Shown piece by piece: positions 1 to 11,247 of a stretch of 64,000 nt of DNA. Position numbers and translations under genes: made by a program. This DNA is from Fallopia convolvulus (lineage: Eukaryota; Streptophyta; Magnoliopsida; Caryophyllales; Polygonaceae). The notes under the pieces were generated by a model. It saw nothing but the letters and a program-made list of their open reading frames with translations, was not told the origin of the DNA and did not search any database. The stretch lies in assembly GCA_964016875.1 (NCBI GenBank), contig OZ024721.1:1865001-1929000 (forward strand), in the 5' to 3' direction. Position 1 is the first letter of the stretch. Each line of letters opens with the position of its first letter.

Positions 1-729
1 TAATTATTTAATAATTTTGCCTCATTTATTTTATTTCACTCAAACTAATCCTAATTTTTTTTATTTCTATTTAAGATTGTTACCACATAAAAATAACATT
101 TCTAATCTAATAAATACATTATTTGTACGTTACGATTTCTAATTTCTATCATACAATTTTTCACTATAATATAATTTCTAATATATATATATATTATTTC
201 TACGGTACGATTTTTAAATAAAATATACGCATTTCATATATTTTATTTTATATGCATCTCATAAATAAAATAGATGCATTTCATATAATATAAATTCTAA
301 TCTAATATGCATTTCATATATATTTCACTAAATAAAGTATATGCATTTTATATAATATAATTTCTAATCTAATATGCATTTCATATATATTTCGCTAAAT
401 CAATTATATGTATTTCATATAATATAATTTCTAATCTAATATGCATTTCATATATATTTCCCTAAATAAAGTATATGCATTTTATTTAATATAATTTCTA
501 ATCTAAAACATATATAATTTTTAATTTCTATAATATAAAGGACAATTTCTAATAATTTTCAATTTTCATATGCATTTAGTATTATATTTTGCTAAATAAA
601 ATATATCTAACATGCTTTTCCTAAATAATACATAAAATATCAATATAAATCTATATATACTAAATAATAAATAAACAATAAATTTAAATTTAAATATACT
701 ATATATCCAAAATATATTTTAAAAATTAC
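1..729. other. AT-rich non-coding DNA
   Basis: Very AT-rich DNA with no convincing reading frame. The part from about 234 to 510 is a tandem array, listed separately. If the exon-like frame at 730-876 (- strand) is real, this stretch would be the start of its intron, because a GT donor lies at 728-729 on the minus strand. Confidence 0.6.
234..510. repeat. 67-bp AT-rich tandem repeat, about 4 units
   Basis: The string TCTAATATGCATTTC recurs at 301, 368 and 435, and a degenerate version starts at 502. The spacing is exactly 67 bp each time. Units differ by a few substitutions, for example ttcactaaat, ttcgctaaat and ttccctaaat. The array decays at both ends. Confidence 0.85.
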
Positions 730-876
730 CTCATGAGTCGGTCTCCTCTGACGCACCGGGCAACGTGGATTCGCAACCTCCGTCGTCGAGCTCAGCCCCA
801 ATCCCTCCGGCATCTCCACCGTCGGCTCCTCTTCGATGCCCAGATATACTTGCGCCACCTCCGCCGCTACTGCCAT
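730..876 (-). CDS. Exon-like reading frame, unknown product
   Basis: I do not recognise this sequence. On the minus strand an ATG at 876 opens a 49-codon frame that ends exactly at a plausible splice donor (GAG|GTAATTTT, donor at 729-728), after which the DNA turns AT-rich as plant introns do. The predicted peptide starts MAVAAEVAQVYLG, is acidic in its first half and ends in a basic patch (RQRRPTHE). The frame is open upstream of the ATG to about 1070. It lies in a GC-rich island, which is unusual here. It could be a true first exon of a gene continuing left out of the window, a gene fragment captured by a transposon, or chance. Confidence 0.25.
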
Positions 877-1275
877 CTCTGGCCCCGCCTCCTCTACAAT
901 CCTCGGATCCGCGCTGCCGCCGGCGTTAGACGCTTCGCTGTCTGAGCGGAACCGAGATCCGCCGACAGTTGACCGGATCTGGAAACCGCCGAAGGAGGGG
1001 GCCCATCGCCACCGCTCGCCGCTTCGTTTATCTCGGCGGAACCGAGATCCGCCGAAGGTTGGGCGGATCTAGAAACCGCAGAAATTGGCCGCCCACCGCC
1101 TTCGCCGGCGGATCTGGAAATCGGCGGATCTCTTTCGCTCGCTCTATCATCCATAGATCGTGGTCGGAAATCGAAAATGTGGTCGGAGATCTGGTCGGAT
1201 GTGGAAATCGCTCGCTCTCTCTCGCTCGATCGGTTTCGAAATCCAAATGAAGAAGACGACCTGCGGCGGCGCATT
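877..1275. other. GC-rich island with internal repeats
   Basis: GC-rich compared with its surroundings. It contains several near copies of a motif around GGCGGAtCtcGGTTCCGC in both orientations. Several frames stay open by chance because of base composition, and none shows a recognisable domain. The composition and short repeats resemble subterminal repeats of large DNA transposons. Confidence 0.35.
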
Positions 1276-1285
1276 TAATACGCAC

Positions 1286-1349
1286 CTTGTGCGGGTTTGA
1301 AACCCGCACAAGAGTAGGTCAAATTTGTGCGGGTTTGATACCCGCACAA
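1286..1349. repeat. Two adjacent hairpin palindromes
   Basis: Positions 1286-1312 form a perfect palindrome with 13-bp arms (CTTGTGCGGGTTT) around one central base. Positions 1325-1349 repeat it with 10-bp arms (TTGTGCGGGT) around a 5-base loop. Related cgGGTTT...GGATCCGC strings follow to about 1495. Paired subterminal palindromes of this sort are typical of CACTA- or foldback-type DNA transposons, but I could not find matching terminal repeats. Confidence 0.6.
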
Positions 1350-1740
1350 GATTCGTCCGGTTTATCCTTTCTTTTGTACGGTTTTGGTCTCCGCCTAAAG
1401 AAACCCGGTTTTTTTCTATTTTTTGGACGGAGTTTGGATCCGCATACGTAAAACCCGGTTTTTTTAAAAAATCTTGGGCGGGTTTCGGATCCGCCTATAT
1501 CGGTGTGCGCATCACAAAAAAATGAGTGCGCAAATTTTAGCCCTTTTTTTTGGCTAAAAAAGAAAAACTACATAGCACCAAAATGCAAGCACAACATAAT
1601 ATTGAAAATTGATGAAAAGCATGGAATTAATTAAATTTTTATATTAGCTACCACTTCATTCCAATTCAATAAAGACAATTTTCAAAAGTGCAAACACATA
1701 CACATGATTCGCAATCACACACATATATTTGTGCGTTATA
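1350..1740. other. Non-coding, no recognised element
   Basis: Continuation of the GC-rich repeats to about 1510, then AT-rich DNA. I see no gene. Confidence 0.4.
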
Positions 1741-2104
1741 CATTCCAAAGAAGCACAAATTAACATTATTTGAACAAACAAAAGATAAAAAAAAAATACT
1801 AGCCATTACGATAAATTTTTATCGGTGGTAGACGGGTAAAACGGGTGGTGGATGATGGGTCGAGTTAAACGGGTTTAAAATTTCACCCATATCCGACCCT
1901 TCACCCATTTCACCCGTCACCTGACCCATCTGTCACCTGTTTCATTACGATTTTTTACCCGTATAATTGGGTTGGGTGAAGCGGATGGGCCGATCACCCA
2001 CAAATAATGTCCAGGCCTATTCCAAAGCATCACAAATTACCATTATTTGAACAAACAAAACATACAAAAAATAAAAATAAAAATAAAAATACTAGCCATT
2101 ATTT
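1741..2104. mobile_element. hAT-like remnant between direct repeats
   Basis: About 70 bp at 1741-1812 (core ATTATTTGAACAAACAAAA) recurs at 2019-2104. Between the copies, about 1818-2018 is packed with ACGGGT/ACCCGT/CGACCC strings and ends TGTCCAGGCCTA, which resembles the subterminal part of non-autonomous hAT elements. The arrangement fits an insertion into, or tandem duplication of, a short segment. I see no clear terminal inverted repeats. Confidence 0.4.
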
Positions 2105-4040
2105 TGGAAGTTCTCAAAAGGTTTTAAGTAAATATATTTTTCCAAAGCATCACACATGACATGATCGAAGTGATGTTGTATAAGTGTGTACATATAATGT
2201 ATTAAATCTAAGTTGTTCTATCGATTATTTTTTATGTGTAAAATTCGTATCATTTGATTTGTCACTCAAATGAAATAAACTTTAAAAATTAATATTTTGA
2301 AAGTAAATGCCATTTGATTGAGATAATGGTAACGGTAAATGTTATGGTATGATATATATAGTTCCACATAAATAATATCTTTTCATAATCTTATTGTAGT
2401 ACAACCTTTTTATATAATTCTTATGAATTACATGTTTGGTGAAATTACATGTTCTTAACTTTTAGAGGTTGGACCAAAAAAATAGTATAGAGTATATTAA
2501 ATTGGCTATTGGATGTAGCACAAATAAATGAACTTGCTAATAAGCATCAATTTCATTCTTCTAGCTCTTACAAATATGTAACGAGGTAAATGTTGAAAAT
2601 ATTCTTTTTACATTTGAAAGTTGGAATTAAATATATCTTCTATATAAGTTCTTGAATTAATTATCCTATTATTAATTAGTTTTAGAATGAAATCCTCTCG
2701 GACTTGTGTATTGAATTTATATACGGACGATCTCCTGTTCATGGACTTTTACATTAACGTTATAGATACTTTTTTCAATTTTTGATACGTCAATACACAA
2801 CCGTTCATATGAATGGGTAAAAATTGGGGGCCCGTTGAAATGAAAATGAATACGAAACTTAAATAGTGAATTTTGATGTGTTTCTAGATGAGTGTGGAGA
2901 AATTCATTTCTCTTATTTTGAAATCTATGTTTAATAATATATGGTAACAAAAGTAGGTACGTAAAGTAATGGAATATGGTTGCAATTCAAACTACGAAAT
3001 GAATTTGACAATTGACATTAAATTAACCCTTTGGGTTTTTTAAACATTCACTTTATGCAATTTGGAGAGAAAAAAAAAACACTTGGATGGAGCTTCTAAG
3101 GTAATCCTTGGGGGCATAATAATGGAGAATATTAAGGGAAGTTAAAAGTGATCTTTTTTTTTTATGGTGCCTTCAATTTGTAGCTAAATTTGATGAAGGG
3201 AAATTAAAGAAATATTTAGTTTGAATGGAGTTGATGAAATTCTATTTAGTTTAAAGAAATATTAATATAGTTTATTATAGAAATATTAAAGAAATATTTT
3301 TTTTATGGCGCCTTCAATTTTTTAGTACAAGGTTACTTCAACCAAAAAAAAAAGATGACAAGGTTACTATAGCCTTTTTAAAAAAAAAGTTTAATATACT
3401 TTATTATAGAATATAGTTTTTTATGAGAGAATTTATTAATCAACATAGAGTTTCTTTTAAAAACATTGTACTAAGAAACAATATAGTGTATTTTGTAACG
3501 ATGGCGACATATGAATGAGATGTTGTGCATAATATCGGGGCATGTTTGATCCCTATGGTTGAACTTTGGAGGGTCAATCATCGGTTCAGATCTTCTGTCC
3601 CCAATTTATGTCCCCTTTGTTTTTATTGAGTTGCAGTTTGCTTGGTATTGGAGATTTCGGCAAGTCGTTCTAGAGTTGAATTCTTAATTGACTATTGGTT
3701 TGTAGAGGAAGAATTTGTGCATGCGCACAAATTAATTTGCTAGAATTGTTCATTCTTACCGTGGCTATATTAGTACTCCAAAGGTTTTCTAGTCTTGTCA
3801 TGATTATTGAATGACTAATTGTAGCTATTCATTTAGTTTCTTTAGCTTTTGCCTTTCTTATTAGTTTTTGTATTTTCCAAAATCATATTTATAATATTTT
3901 CCAAAATCCAAAATCATTTAGTGTATTTTTTCTATTAATGGAGCTTGTGAGAGCGTTGTTTTTATTTATTCGGTTACACTCAAAATTTCTAATTTTCGTT
4001 TGTTAAAACTCACGACGTTATTGGTAAGAAACTTGACTAG
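2105..4040. other. AT-rich intergenic DNA
   Basis: No reading frame, repeat family or RNA gene that I can support. The open frames here are short and of random composition. Confidence 0.5.
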
Positions 4041-4375
4041 TTGTGCCCACCAAAACTTGACTATTCCTTTATAACTAGTCAAGTGTCTGGATTCTCTCGA
4101 GAACCTCGGTACCGAGTCCACATAGGCCCGTATCGAGCTAAAATTCCTTTCTTAAACTTCTCTTCTTTTGTGCTTTTTTGTCACAGCTTCTTTTGGATTT
4201 GTCGGGATTTTACAAGGAACCAAGAACAAAGACCTCGATATCGACCCTGTGGGTCTGGTACCGAGCTGTGCAACAGAGCCAAGTCGAAGAGTTCAGTCAA
4301 AGACACCTACCGACCCTGTACAGGTCGACACCGAGGTCACCTGTGTCTGTAGGTGGCGCCGACTTTGAGTTATTC
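4041..4375. other. GC-richer patch, possible retroelement debris
   Basis: Repeated strings such as TCGGTACCGAG, GGTACCGAG and CGACCCTGT occur in a patch less AT-rich than its neighbours. They recall LTR or leader sequence, but there are no terminal repeats, PBS or coding domain to prove it. Confidence 0.25.
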
Positions 4376-4974
4376 TATCTTTTTATTTTGAAATCACTAA
4401 TAGCGACATGACAAATAAAATCTAAAGATCTTGATTATATATAATCGAATATGATCAACCGTGAAAAATTAGACTAAAAGTTTATTTTTAGCGGAATTAA
4501 TAGACTCCAAGATATATAGTGGTTAAAAACGTCACTTCTATCAATATTATTATTTAGAAAAATGTAATGTGAGCACTTTTGGTATAAAAAAGTAGAAAGC
4601 GACTTAAAACTTGTATAACTTTTTTAACGAAGCAAAGCATCTCTTTTGTACAAGATGTTAGGAGGAAGCATACAACACATACATAGGTTGTACTAGACGA
4701 CCCATACATGAAAGAGAGCCCCAAATTTATTGGAGTCATTATTTATACATAGTGACATTTTTTGTCTTATAGATTGAATGGTAGATGTGATTTTTTTGTA
4801 GCCATTGTCACTTTAAGATGTACTAGTCAAAGATGAAAACGATAACGAATTGTAGAGAAATGAAGTGCGTTTTAATGCAAAATAAAAGATTAGTATTTTT
4901 TTGCCTTAAAAAATATAAAAGATGTTGTAACAAATAACGATAAATATGAAGAAAGACAAATAGATTTAGCGTAA
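4376..4974. other. AT-rich intergenic DNA
   Basis: Nothing recognised. Confidence 0.5.
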
Positions 4975-4976
4975 TA

Positions 4977-5246
4977 CTCCCTCCATTCTATTCTATTTGT
5001 CCTTTTAGGTTTTTTACATATATTAAGAAACTCATTGAAAATATAAAAAATATCATTGAAAACCCAAAATTTTCTAAATGTAATCACAAATTAATTACTA
5101 ACTACCCTTTATAGCCAATAGATAAAGAGAAAAAAAGTCAATATGAACACTTTCCAATATATTAATTAAATAAAAATTCTAAATGGACAAGTTTTGTTGA
5201 ACAAAGTTTTGAGGGTAGAAAGACAAGTAGAATAGAACGGATGGAG
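4977..5246. mobile_element. Stowaway-type MITE
   Basis: Begins CTCCCTCCATTCTATTC and ends with the near-exact inverse ending CGGATGGAG. It is flanked by TA dinucleotides at 4975-4976 and 5247-5248. Length (270 bp), terminal sequence and TA target duplication fit the Stowaway (Tc1/mariner-derived) family. It has no coding capacity. Confidence 0.85.
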
Positions 5247-5255
5247 TAATGTTTT

Positions 5256-5842
5256 AGCTACATCTACGGACAAAGAAACATAATTTTTATTACCCCGGAT
5301 GAAAAAAACTAATTTCGAGACGTTTCAAGAGTATAATATATATAGACTCTGAAGCCCTAATTCGGATTATAGGTCGTACGCCCAAACAAAGTCACGATAG
5401 AGCCAAAAACAGAATACATATAGTATACCGTTTTGGCGGAGGCGCTGCCCCCGAACCTCCTGCAAGGGGACAAAGCCCTCTGGGACCTTTGGTATGTCAG
5501 AACTCAGAAGCTCCACCCCCGAACTCTTATCGTTACCGGTTAACAACAAATTCAAGACTGGATAACAAAACATTCTAACGTGATTAACTAACAATGCATT
5601 AGCTACATCCACATGCAGAGAAACATAATTCTTATTATAGACTCTAAAATCCTAATTCAAATTATGGGTAGGCCCAAAAACAGAATACATAATATACCGT
5701 TTTGACGGAGACGCTACCCCCGAACCCCTGCCAAGGATGGAGCAAAGCCCTCTAGGACCTTTGGTGTTGTGTCAGAAACTCCATTTTCGAATCCTTATCG
5801 TTACTGGTCAACAACATATTCAAGACTGAATAACAAAAGTTT
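5256..5842. repeat. Tandem duplication, period about 345 bp
   Basis: The segment starting AGCTACATC at 5256 recurs at 5601. Both copies contain AGAAACATAAT, ACAGAATACAT, TATACCGTTTTG, a GC-rich stretch around GCTnCCCCCGAACC, GCAAAGCCCTCT and TTCAAGACTG. The second copy is shorter because of internal deletions. No coding sequence is conserved between copies. Confidence 0.75.
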
Positions 5843-6394
5843 TTTTTTTATTTTTCAAACCTCTTAATACAAAACCGACCGTACTATATATATATTAAAC
5901 ATTTTACCTCGCATCATACAATTTTAGTATCTATATGGGTTTCGTCAAACCTGATTTTTTAGTACGAATACAAGAATTTTGTATAATTATATAGTATATA
6001 TTTGTACTATTTTATTACATATATATGCCTTTAGAAGCCATAACGCATTCAACGTGTGCAATATTCAAACATTATTTCTAAGAATAATACTTGAAAACAG
6101 GCTAAGTTAATGTGCATGGATCTCGATTCTCAATTTCCATGTATCTCACATGTCAAACATAATGGTGTGCATGCTTTTAGATAGACAAGTCATGTTATAA
6201 ACAAAATTACAATTGGCTTCACGTTAATGACTACTTAATGGGCTAATTTTGCTTTTATCGAGGATCCGAATTAATGCACAAAAAATTACCATTAGTTTAA
6301 TTTGAGTGGCTTAACAAAGTTGTATCGACAATTCAATTATCACGCACCGTGTACGTGTTGAAAACAATAATATGTACAAAAATTAACTTGCAAG

Positions 6395-7037
6395 TGTTGG
6401 GAAATTCGAATTACTTGCAACAATAACGGTATTACAGATACACAAGAGAAATAAGAAAATAAACAAGCAAGAAGAACAAGAGAATTTGTTAACCCAATTT
6501 GTCAGAATGACTACGTCTGGAGGCACTAGCCAGAGACTTTCACTAGATTGGAGACTTTCAAAGATTACAAGACTTAGCTTGATCCAATGATCTACATTGA
6601 TTTGATCAGTCTAACCTAATCTCTCTAACACTCTGATTTTTCCCTCTCTGTTTTTCAGGTTTTTCTAGCACACCAATCTAGTTGGGTTTAAATAGAGAAT
6701 ACAACGCCTTAAAGATAGATACAAAATATTATTTTCCCTAAAATAATAAGCCATGATCTATCCTAAGAGATCCCGCCAAACTTGCCAAATAAGAAAACCC
6801 GACCCTCGTGGACTTGCCTAATTGCACGGGCAAGACCCCCAAAAGCGCGGCCACGTAATGCCCGCGCTTTTGGTGAAATTATGCGAGTTGTCACCTAAAA
6901 GCGCGACCGCGCAATACCGAGCCATCCATCACTTTTCCTGGTCGCGTTCACGGTTTTCCTTGGCCGCGGTTTGCTTCGTGCTCCGTCTTTGCTTCTATTT
7001 TCGCCTAATCTCGAATCAGGCTCCATAAATCCCAACA
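6395..7037 (-). mobile_element. Solo LTR of an LTR retrotransposon
   Basis: The 643-bp block starts TGTTGGGA and ends TCCCAACA, a perfect 8-bp inverted end typical of plant LTRs. Flanking pentamers are GCAAG (6390-6394) and GTAAG (7038-7042), a target duplication with one mismatch. Read on the minus strand it has a TATA-like TCTATTTAAACC followed by a T-rich end, as expected for U3-R-U5. No internal retroelement sequence adjoins it, so recombination between two LTRs is the likely origin. Confidence 0.75.
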
Positions 7038-7042
7038 GTAAG

Positions 7043-7694
7043 CTATAACCCCTCATTTGGATGGATGGAACAATTTAAATTCATGGAAATTAAGTTTTAC
7101 GACGTAATTTTTCCTGAGATTTTAGATTGAGGAATATGCATATATATTTAGGTTAATGATTTCTTTATTTATATTATTTATCTAATCGAGGAAATTTAAT
7201 TATTATTATTAGTGTATACTCATGGACACGTACGCTAGAAAAACCCATAATAAAATTGTTGCAATTTGTGGCGAATATGGAAAGCTATGATTTCTAAGTT
7301 TGAATCATATATTCAATTTGTTGCAATTTTTCCGGCCTTGTCTTTTGGCTAATTGTTTATCCGTTTGGGTTCCCATCAAATTACATTATTGATTAAACGA
7401 ATTTCCATGCCAATAGTTAAGTTTAGCGTTATTTTATTACTAGATCAATTGTGTATTAGGGCTTGTTTGGATTGCCAATAATCATACATTTAAATTACAT
7501 TTTAATTAATTGTTCCATTCATTCCTTCTACATTGTAACAGTTAGTGTCTTCTATGATCCAAGGTTAGAATAATCAAATTACATATATAATACTTTATTA
7601 GTGAATCACGAGCCGAGTATTTTAACGTAAAACAACCCATTGATAATGATATGCATCGAACTTCTCATCATTTACCTTGGGTGCATGATAAAGT
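7043..7694. other. AT-rich intergenic DNA
   Basis: No gene or element recognised. Confidence 0.5.
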
Positions 7695-7906
7695 CACTAG
7701 CGAATCCAGGAATTGTTGAAGGGTTCGGATTTAATAAACAGAATTTATAAACTTAGCGATATTTAATATATGGTATAAATATAAGTACATAAAAAATAGA
7801 AACTAAAAGTTTATTTACAAGATTAGATAACCATAAATTCATTACAATACCTACGACTCTGCAAACGATAAATGAGGTAAATCTATCTTACGAGTTTTTC
7901 ATATTT
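7695..7906 (-). mobile_element. Terminal part of a hAT element
   Basis: Starts CACTAGCGAATCCAGGA, a form of the CAGTGGCGGATCCAGG-like terminus seen on plant hAT elements that encode ZMYM1/TTF-like transposases. It sits just beyond the 3' end of the broken transposase at 7907-9726. The opposite terminus was not found. Confidence 0.55.
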
Positions 7907-9726
7907 TAAAAATGTTGCATGATATTTTCATTATCAATGCTTCTAAAAACCACTTTCTCCACACTAACAATCATTAATATACCCATCATCCATCTTGTTA
8001 CACAAGTCAGTCTTGATAATATTCATTGTCGAGAAGACTCTTTCCACTGTAGCAGTGGCAATGGGTAACACTAAAACCAACTTGATAAGACGATATACCA
8101 AGTGAAAAGTGTTGTGAATTCCTACCTCAACCATCTTCTTAGCAAGAGCTCCTATATTTTCTAATTGAGAAAGTTTCATTTCTCTCATCTCAAAAATCCA
8201 CAATCTCAACTGATCTTTAAGCTCCATTTGATCACACTCTGAGAAATTATGTGGATATAATTCCGCAAGTCGAAGTAGCTTTGACACACTAAAGTTGGAG
8301 AACATATTCTTTGGATCAAGGCAAGCCATACATAAGAGCAATTTCGTGCTTGACTCGGTGAAACGATCCTTCATCTCTTGATCAATAAGGTCAACAGCCT
8401 GCATACAATTAGCGGAATATTAATTTTATGCGCAATACAATTAGTTAAACAGTGAATAAAGAAACAACTTAAGTACCTGATAATGTATCCCAATTCGAAA
8501 GTGGTGGTCATAAGTAATAACATGTCTAGCACGTCTATTGCGAAAGAGATCGACATTATCTTCCATGTTAGGAATGATGTTATCATTCTTAGCACAAAAG
8601 TTGTTGACATCTTGGAATAGTGCTTCCAACCTATTGTCCCTCAAATCTTGCAAATCTTTCTTAGTGATTTCAATCAAACTCACGACCTCCAAAATATTTT
8701 GATCTTTTTGTTGCAAGAATTGTGACAAAATATTTGTCATCCCCAACACAAGCTTTATCAAGTGAGCAATATAAACAAATTCATAATTCTTCATTTTTTC
8801 CACTAAGCTAGCGGCAAAGCCTCGAGCATCTGAGTCGGTCCCATCATTAAATATGTTGAAAAGCACTTGAATAGTTGGAGACCATGAAGATAGAAGATGA
8901 ACAATAGTTGTATAGTATGAACCACAATGTGTAGCTCCCAGACGAGCTAAACTAGTTTCTTGATTAAAACCTTTGCTGGTAGAAATTTCACCATTTAGCA
9001 ACCTCTTCACCATTTCTTCATGTTGCTTTTGCCGGAATTGGTCTTTCCTTTTGCAAGAAGATCCAACCACATTCGTAATAATGGACAAATACCCAAAGAA
9101 ATCACTCACAAAGTTATTCGTTTTTGCAACCTTTGCAACAACTAATTGAAGTTGATGAACAAAACAATGGATATACCTAGCATATGGATTTTCATTCAAT
9201 ACAAGAGTCTTCAAGCCATTGAGCTCACCTCACATATTAGAAGCTCCATCATATCATTGACCTCTAAGTTTAGAGATTGATAGACTATGCCTTGCAAAAA
9301 ATTCATCAATGCCATTTTTCGAAGCTAAAGAAGTTGTGTTAACAACATGAACAACTCCAAGAAAGCCTTCCACCACTACACCATGATTGTCTAAATATCT
9401 TAAGACAATAACCATTTGCTCCTTTATCGAACTATCCTACCCTCATCAATCAATAAAGAGAAGCACTTGTCTCCAATATCACTCATGATGACTTTTATTG
9501 TCTCCGAAGCAAAAGCACTAATGATTTGCTTTTGAATCCGAGGACAAGTAAGTTGGTTATTTTCCGGTGCATTCCCCATCACCACCTTTTGAACATCAAC
9601 ATTATATGAACTTAAAAGTTCAAGAAGCTCAAGAAAATTTCCTCTATTTATCGAGCTTGCCGACTCATCATGCCCCGAAAAGCCATCCCTTGTCGAATAT
9701 TCAGCATCCTCCATCTCTACCATCAT
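7907..9726 (-). pseudogene. hAT-family transposase, ZMYM1/TTF-like, degraded
   Basis: The family are cut-and-paste transposases. From the 5' side (9726 downward) the frame encodes a DUF4371-like part (GDKCFSLLIDEG near 9430-9460). A long central part at 9214-8477 includes YARYIHCFVHQLQLVVAKVA, a hallmark of these proteins. The C-terminal hAT dimerisation segment at 8398-7964 includes ATATVERVFSTMNIIKTDL. An intron with standard borders separates the last two parts (8399-8476, GTAC...GCAG on the minus strand). Breaks: a frameshift near 9430, in-frame TGA at 9256-9258 and 9230-9232, and a frameshift near 7966. The zinc-finger N-terminus is missing. It cannot encode an active enzyme. Confidence 0.85.
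8399..8476 (-). other. Retained intron in the hAT pseudogene
   Basis: The minus strand reads HYQ|GTACTTAAG ... TATGCAG|GCTGTTGAC. Removing these 78 bases joins the central and C-terminal transposase segments in frame. The copy therefore moved as DNA, not as a processed transcript. Confidence 0.7.
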
Positions 9727-10632
9727 CCACTTAGATCCATTGTTTTTACTTAAAAAAATCAGAAAAATCTACAAAAAAATGTGCCAAAACCCTTCGACTT
9801 ACACTTGTTCCAGTCAATTTGCTTCAAGTTTACGAGTCTTGCATGCTAAGAGTCTTTCCTTGTTCAAGTTGGTCGTTGATTGTGTGTGTGTCGAGCATAT
9901 CATTATTGTTCTTCTTCGTGTTCTTGTGTTCTTGGTAGGAAGAGGATAAAATCCATTCCGTCTCGCTCAATCTTACAAGGCAAAAGAATAAAATTCATTC
10001 CTGGTTTGTCGGCCGAGATTCACCAAATTTTGCTTGTTTCTTTTTTAGTTAAGATCTTGGAGAATAAAATCCATAAGTATCTTTTATTTTTGGCCGAAAA
10101 TACAAAAAAATAGAGATCAATTCAATTCGGATATTTCCTTTAATATTAAAAACAAAATAAAAAAGAAAGATATTGTGAGGACACACAAGCCAAAATAAGG
10201 TAAGTGTCCTCACCTCTCTCCAATCACAAAAACGTCCACATTCATTCAACGACACCTTCTCTCTTTGCCATATTCTTTCCATATATTGTTGATTGATTGC
10301 ATACCTTAATTGATTGTGATTGATTGCAAAGATCTCGCCTACCTTGTTGGACGAGATTATATCTTCTCTTCTTAATTCTCTCTCTTTGCTTCTTCTCTCT
10401 CTCGTGTGGTCAAGCAATCCAACCGACACCTCACACCCTCTTCTCTTCTCTCTTGTGTTTTGCATGCTTATTGCTTGTTGCTTTGCACCATTGCTTGTGT
10501 ATAGTCGAGATCTTAAGCCTCCCTAACCCTACAAACCTCTGTGTTCGTGCAACTAAGAGTAATTGGGTCGGTGAGTCCTACATGGTCTCGGCTTCGTTTT
10601 TTTTTTTATTTGTTGGAACTTTTTACTCATCT
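9727..10632. other. Leader-like sequence before the gypsy gag piece
   Basis: This T- and C-rich DNA runs up to the gag start at 10633. It holds repeated pieces such as AGGATAAAATCC, GAATAAAATTCATTC and GAATAAAATCC. It may be the untranslated leader of the retroelement whose 3' LTR lies at 11248-12011, or the join between that element and the hAT element. I find no 5' LTR or PBS here. Confidence 0.35.
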
Positions 10633-10920
10633 ATGGCTCCTGTTGTGATAGATATTCACCGAAGATGCTTTGCTGGGTATGATGACCCCAGAGCGTTTTT
10701 GACATGGGCAAAACATATGGCCACCTACTTCGGTCAAAGAGACTACAACAACCAATATGAGCAACTTGAGATTGCAATTGGATGCTTCAACGACTATGCT
10801 CGTAAGTGGTTTGCACGAGTTGAAGATGATAGAATGAAGAACGCCCACAAGAGATGCATTTGGCCTGACCGAATGCAAAACAGGCCTCCTGTAAGGCATC
10901 GGGCTACGCAACTTCAGTAA
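10633..10920 (+). pseudogene. Ty3/gypsy-type gag fragment
   Basis: An ATG at 10633 opens 95 codons containing GYDDPRAFLTWAKHMATYF and YARKWFARVEDDR. This spacing of aromatic and charged residues matches the retrotransposon capsid (Retrotrans_gag) domain, with the usual F..W.......F and W(F/W) positions. Gag forms the capsid of virus-like particles. Only a short part of the domain remains, and it ends at a stop at 10918-10920 with no protease, RT or integrase after it. The fragment lies 5' of a matching polypurine tract and LTR in the same orientation, so it is the remains of one internally deleted element. Confidence 0.65.
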
Positions 10921-11234
10921 AACGAGGCTCATTTTCAAATCAAGAAAAATTCCCAAGCAAGACCACTTCCATTCTTCAAAAAATCCAGGGAGCTACAAGT
11001 CCTCAAAAAAGAGCCTCTGCAAAAGCTCGAACAAAGGAGGGTGACGAGCCACCCCAACTTCGGTTGTCACCAGCGCAATCACTTTAAGGAAGTTTTTCTT
11101 GTTTTCTCTTTTGTCCATTCTTCCACCTTAATATTTTTAGAGAACCTCGTCTAACTGATTCTGTCTCTTTTCTCTTTCAAGATTATAAGGATCGCTTTCC
11201 AGTCTGACGCTCGACGCGAGGACGCGTCGAATCC
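10921..11234 (+). other. Internal retroelement debris
   Basis: The rest of the internal region between gag and the polypurine tract. No open frame or domain is preserved. All of pol is absent. Confidence 0.5.
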
Positions 11235-11247
11235 AATTGGGGGAGGA
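11235..11247 (+). other. Polypurine tract
   Basis: AATTGGGGGAGGA directly precedes the TGATGTG start of the LTR at 11248. This is the primer site for plus-strand DNA synthesis in LTR retrotransposons. Confidence 0.8.

Noticed and set aside
7451..7530. MITE start at GGGCTTGTTTGGATTG
   Set aside because: This string often begins PIF/Harbinger MITEs, but I found no inverted partner within 700 bp on either side.
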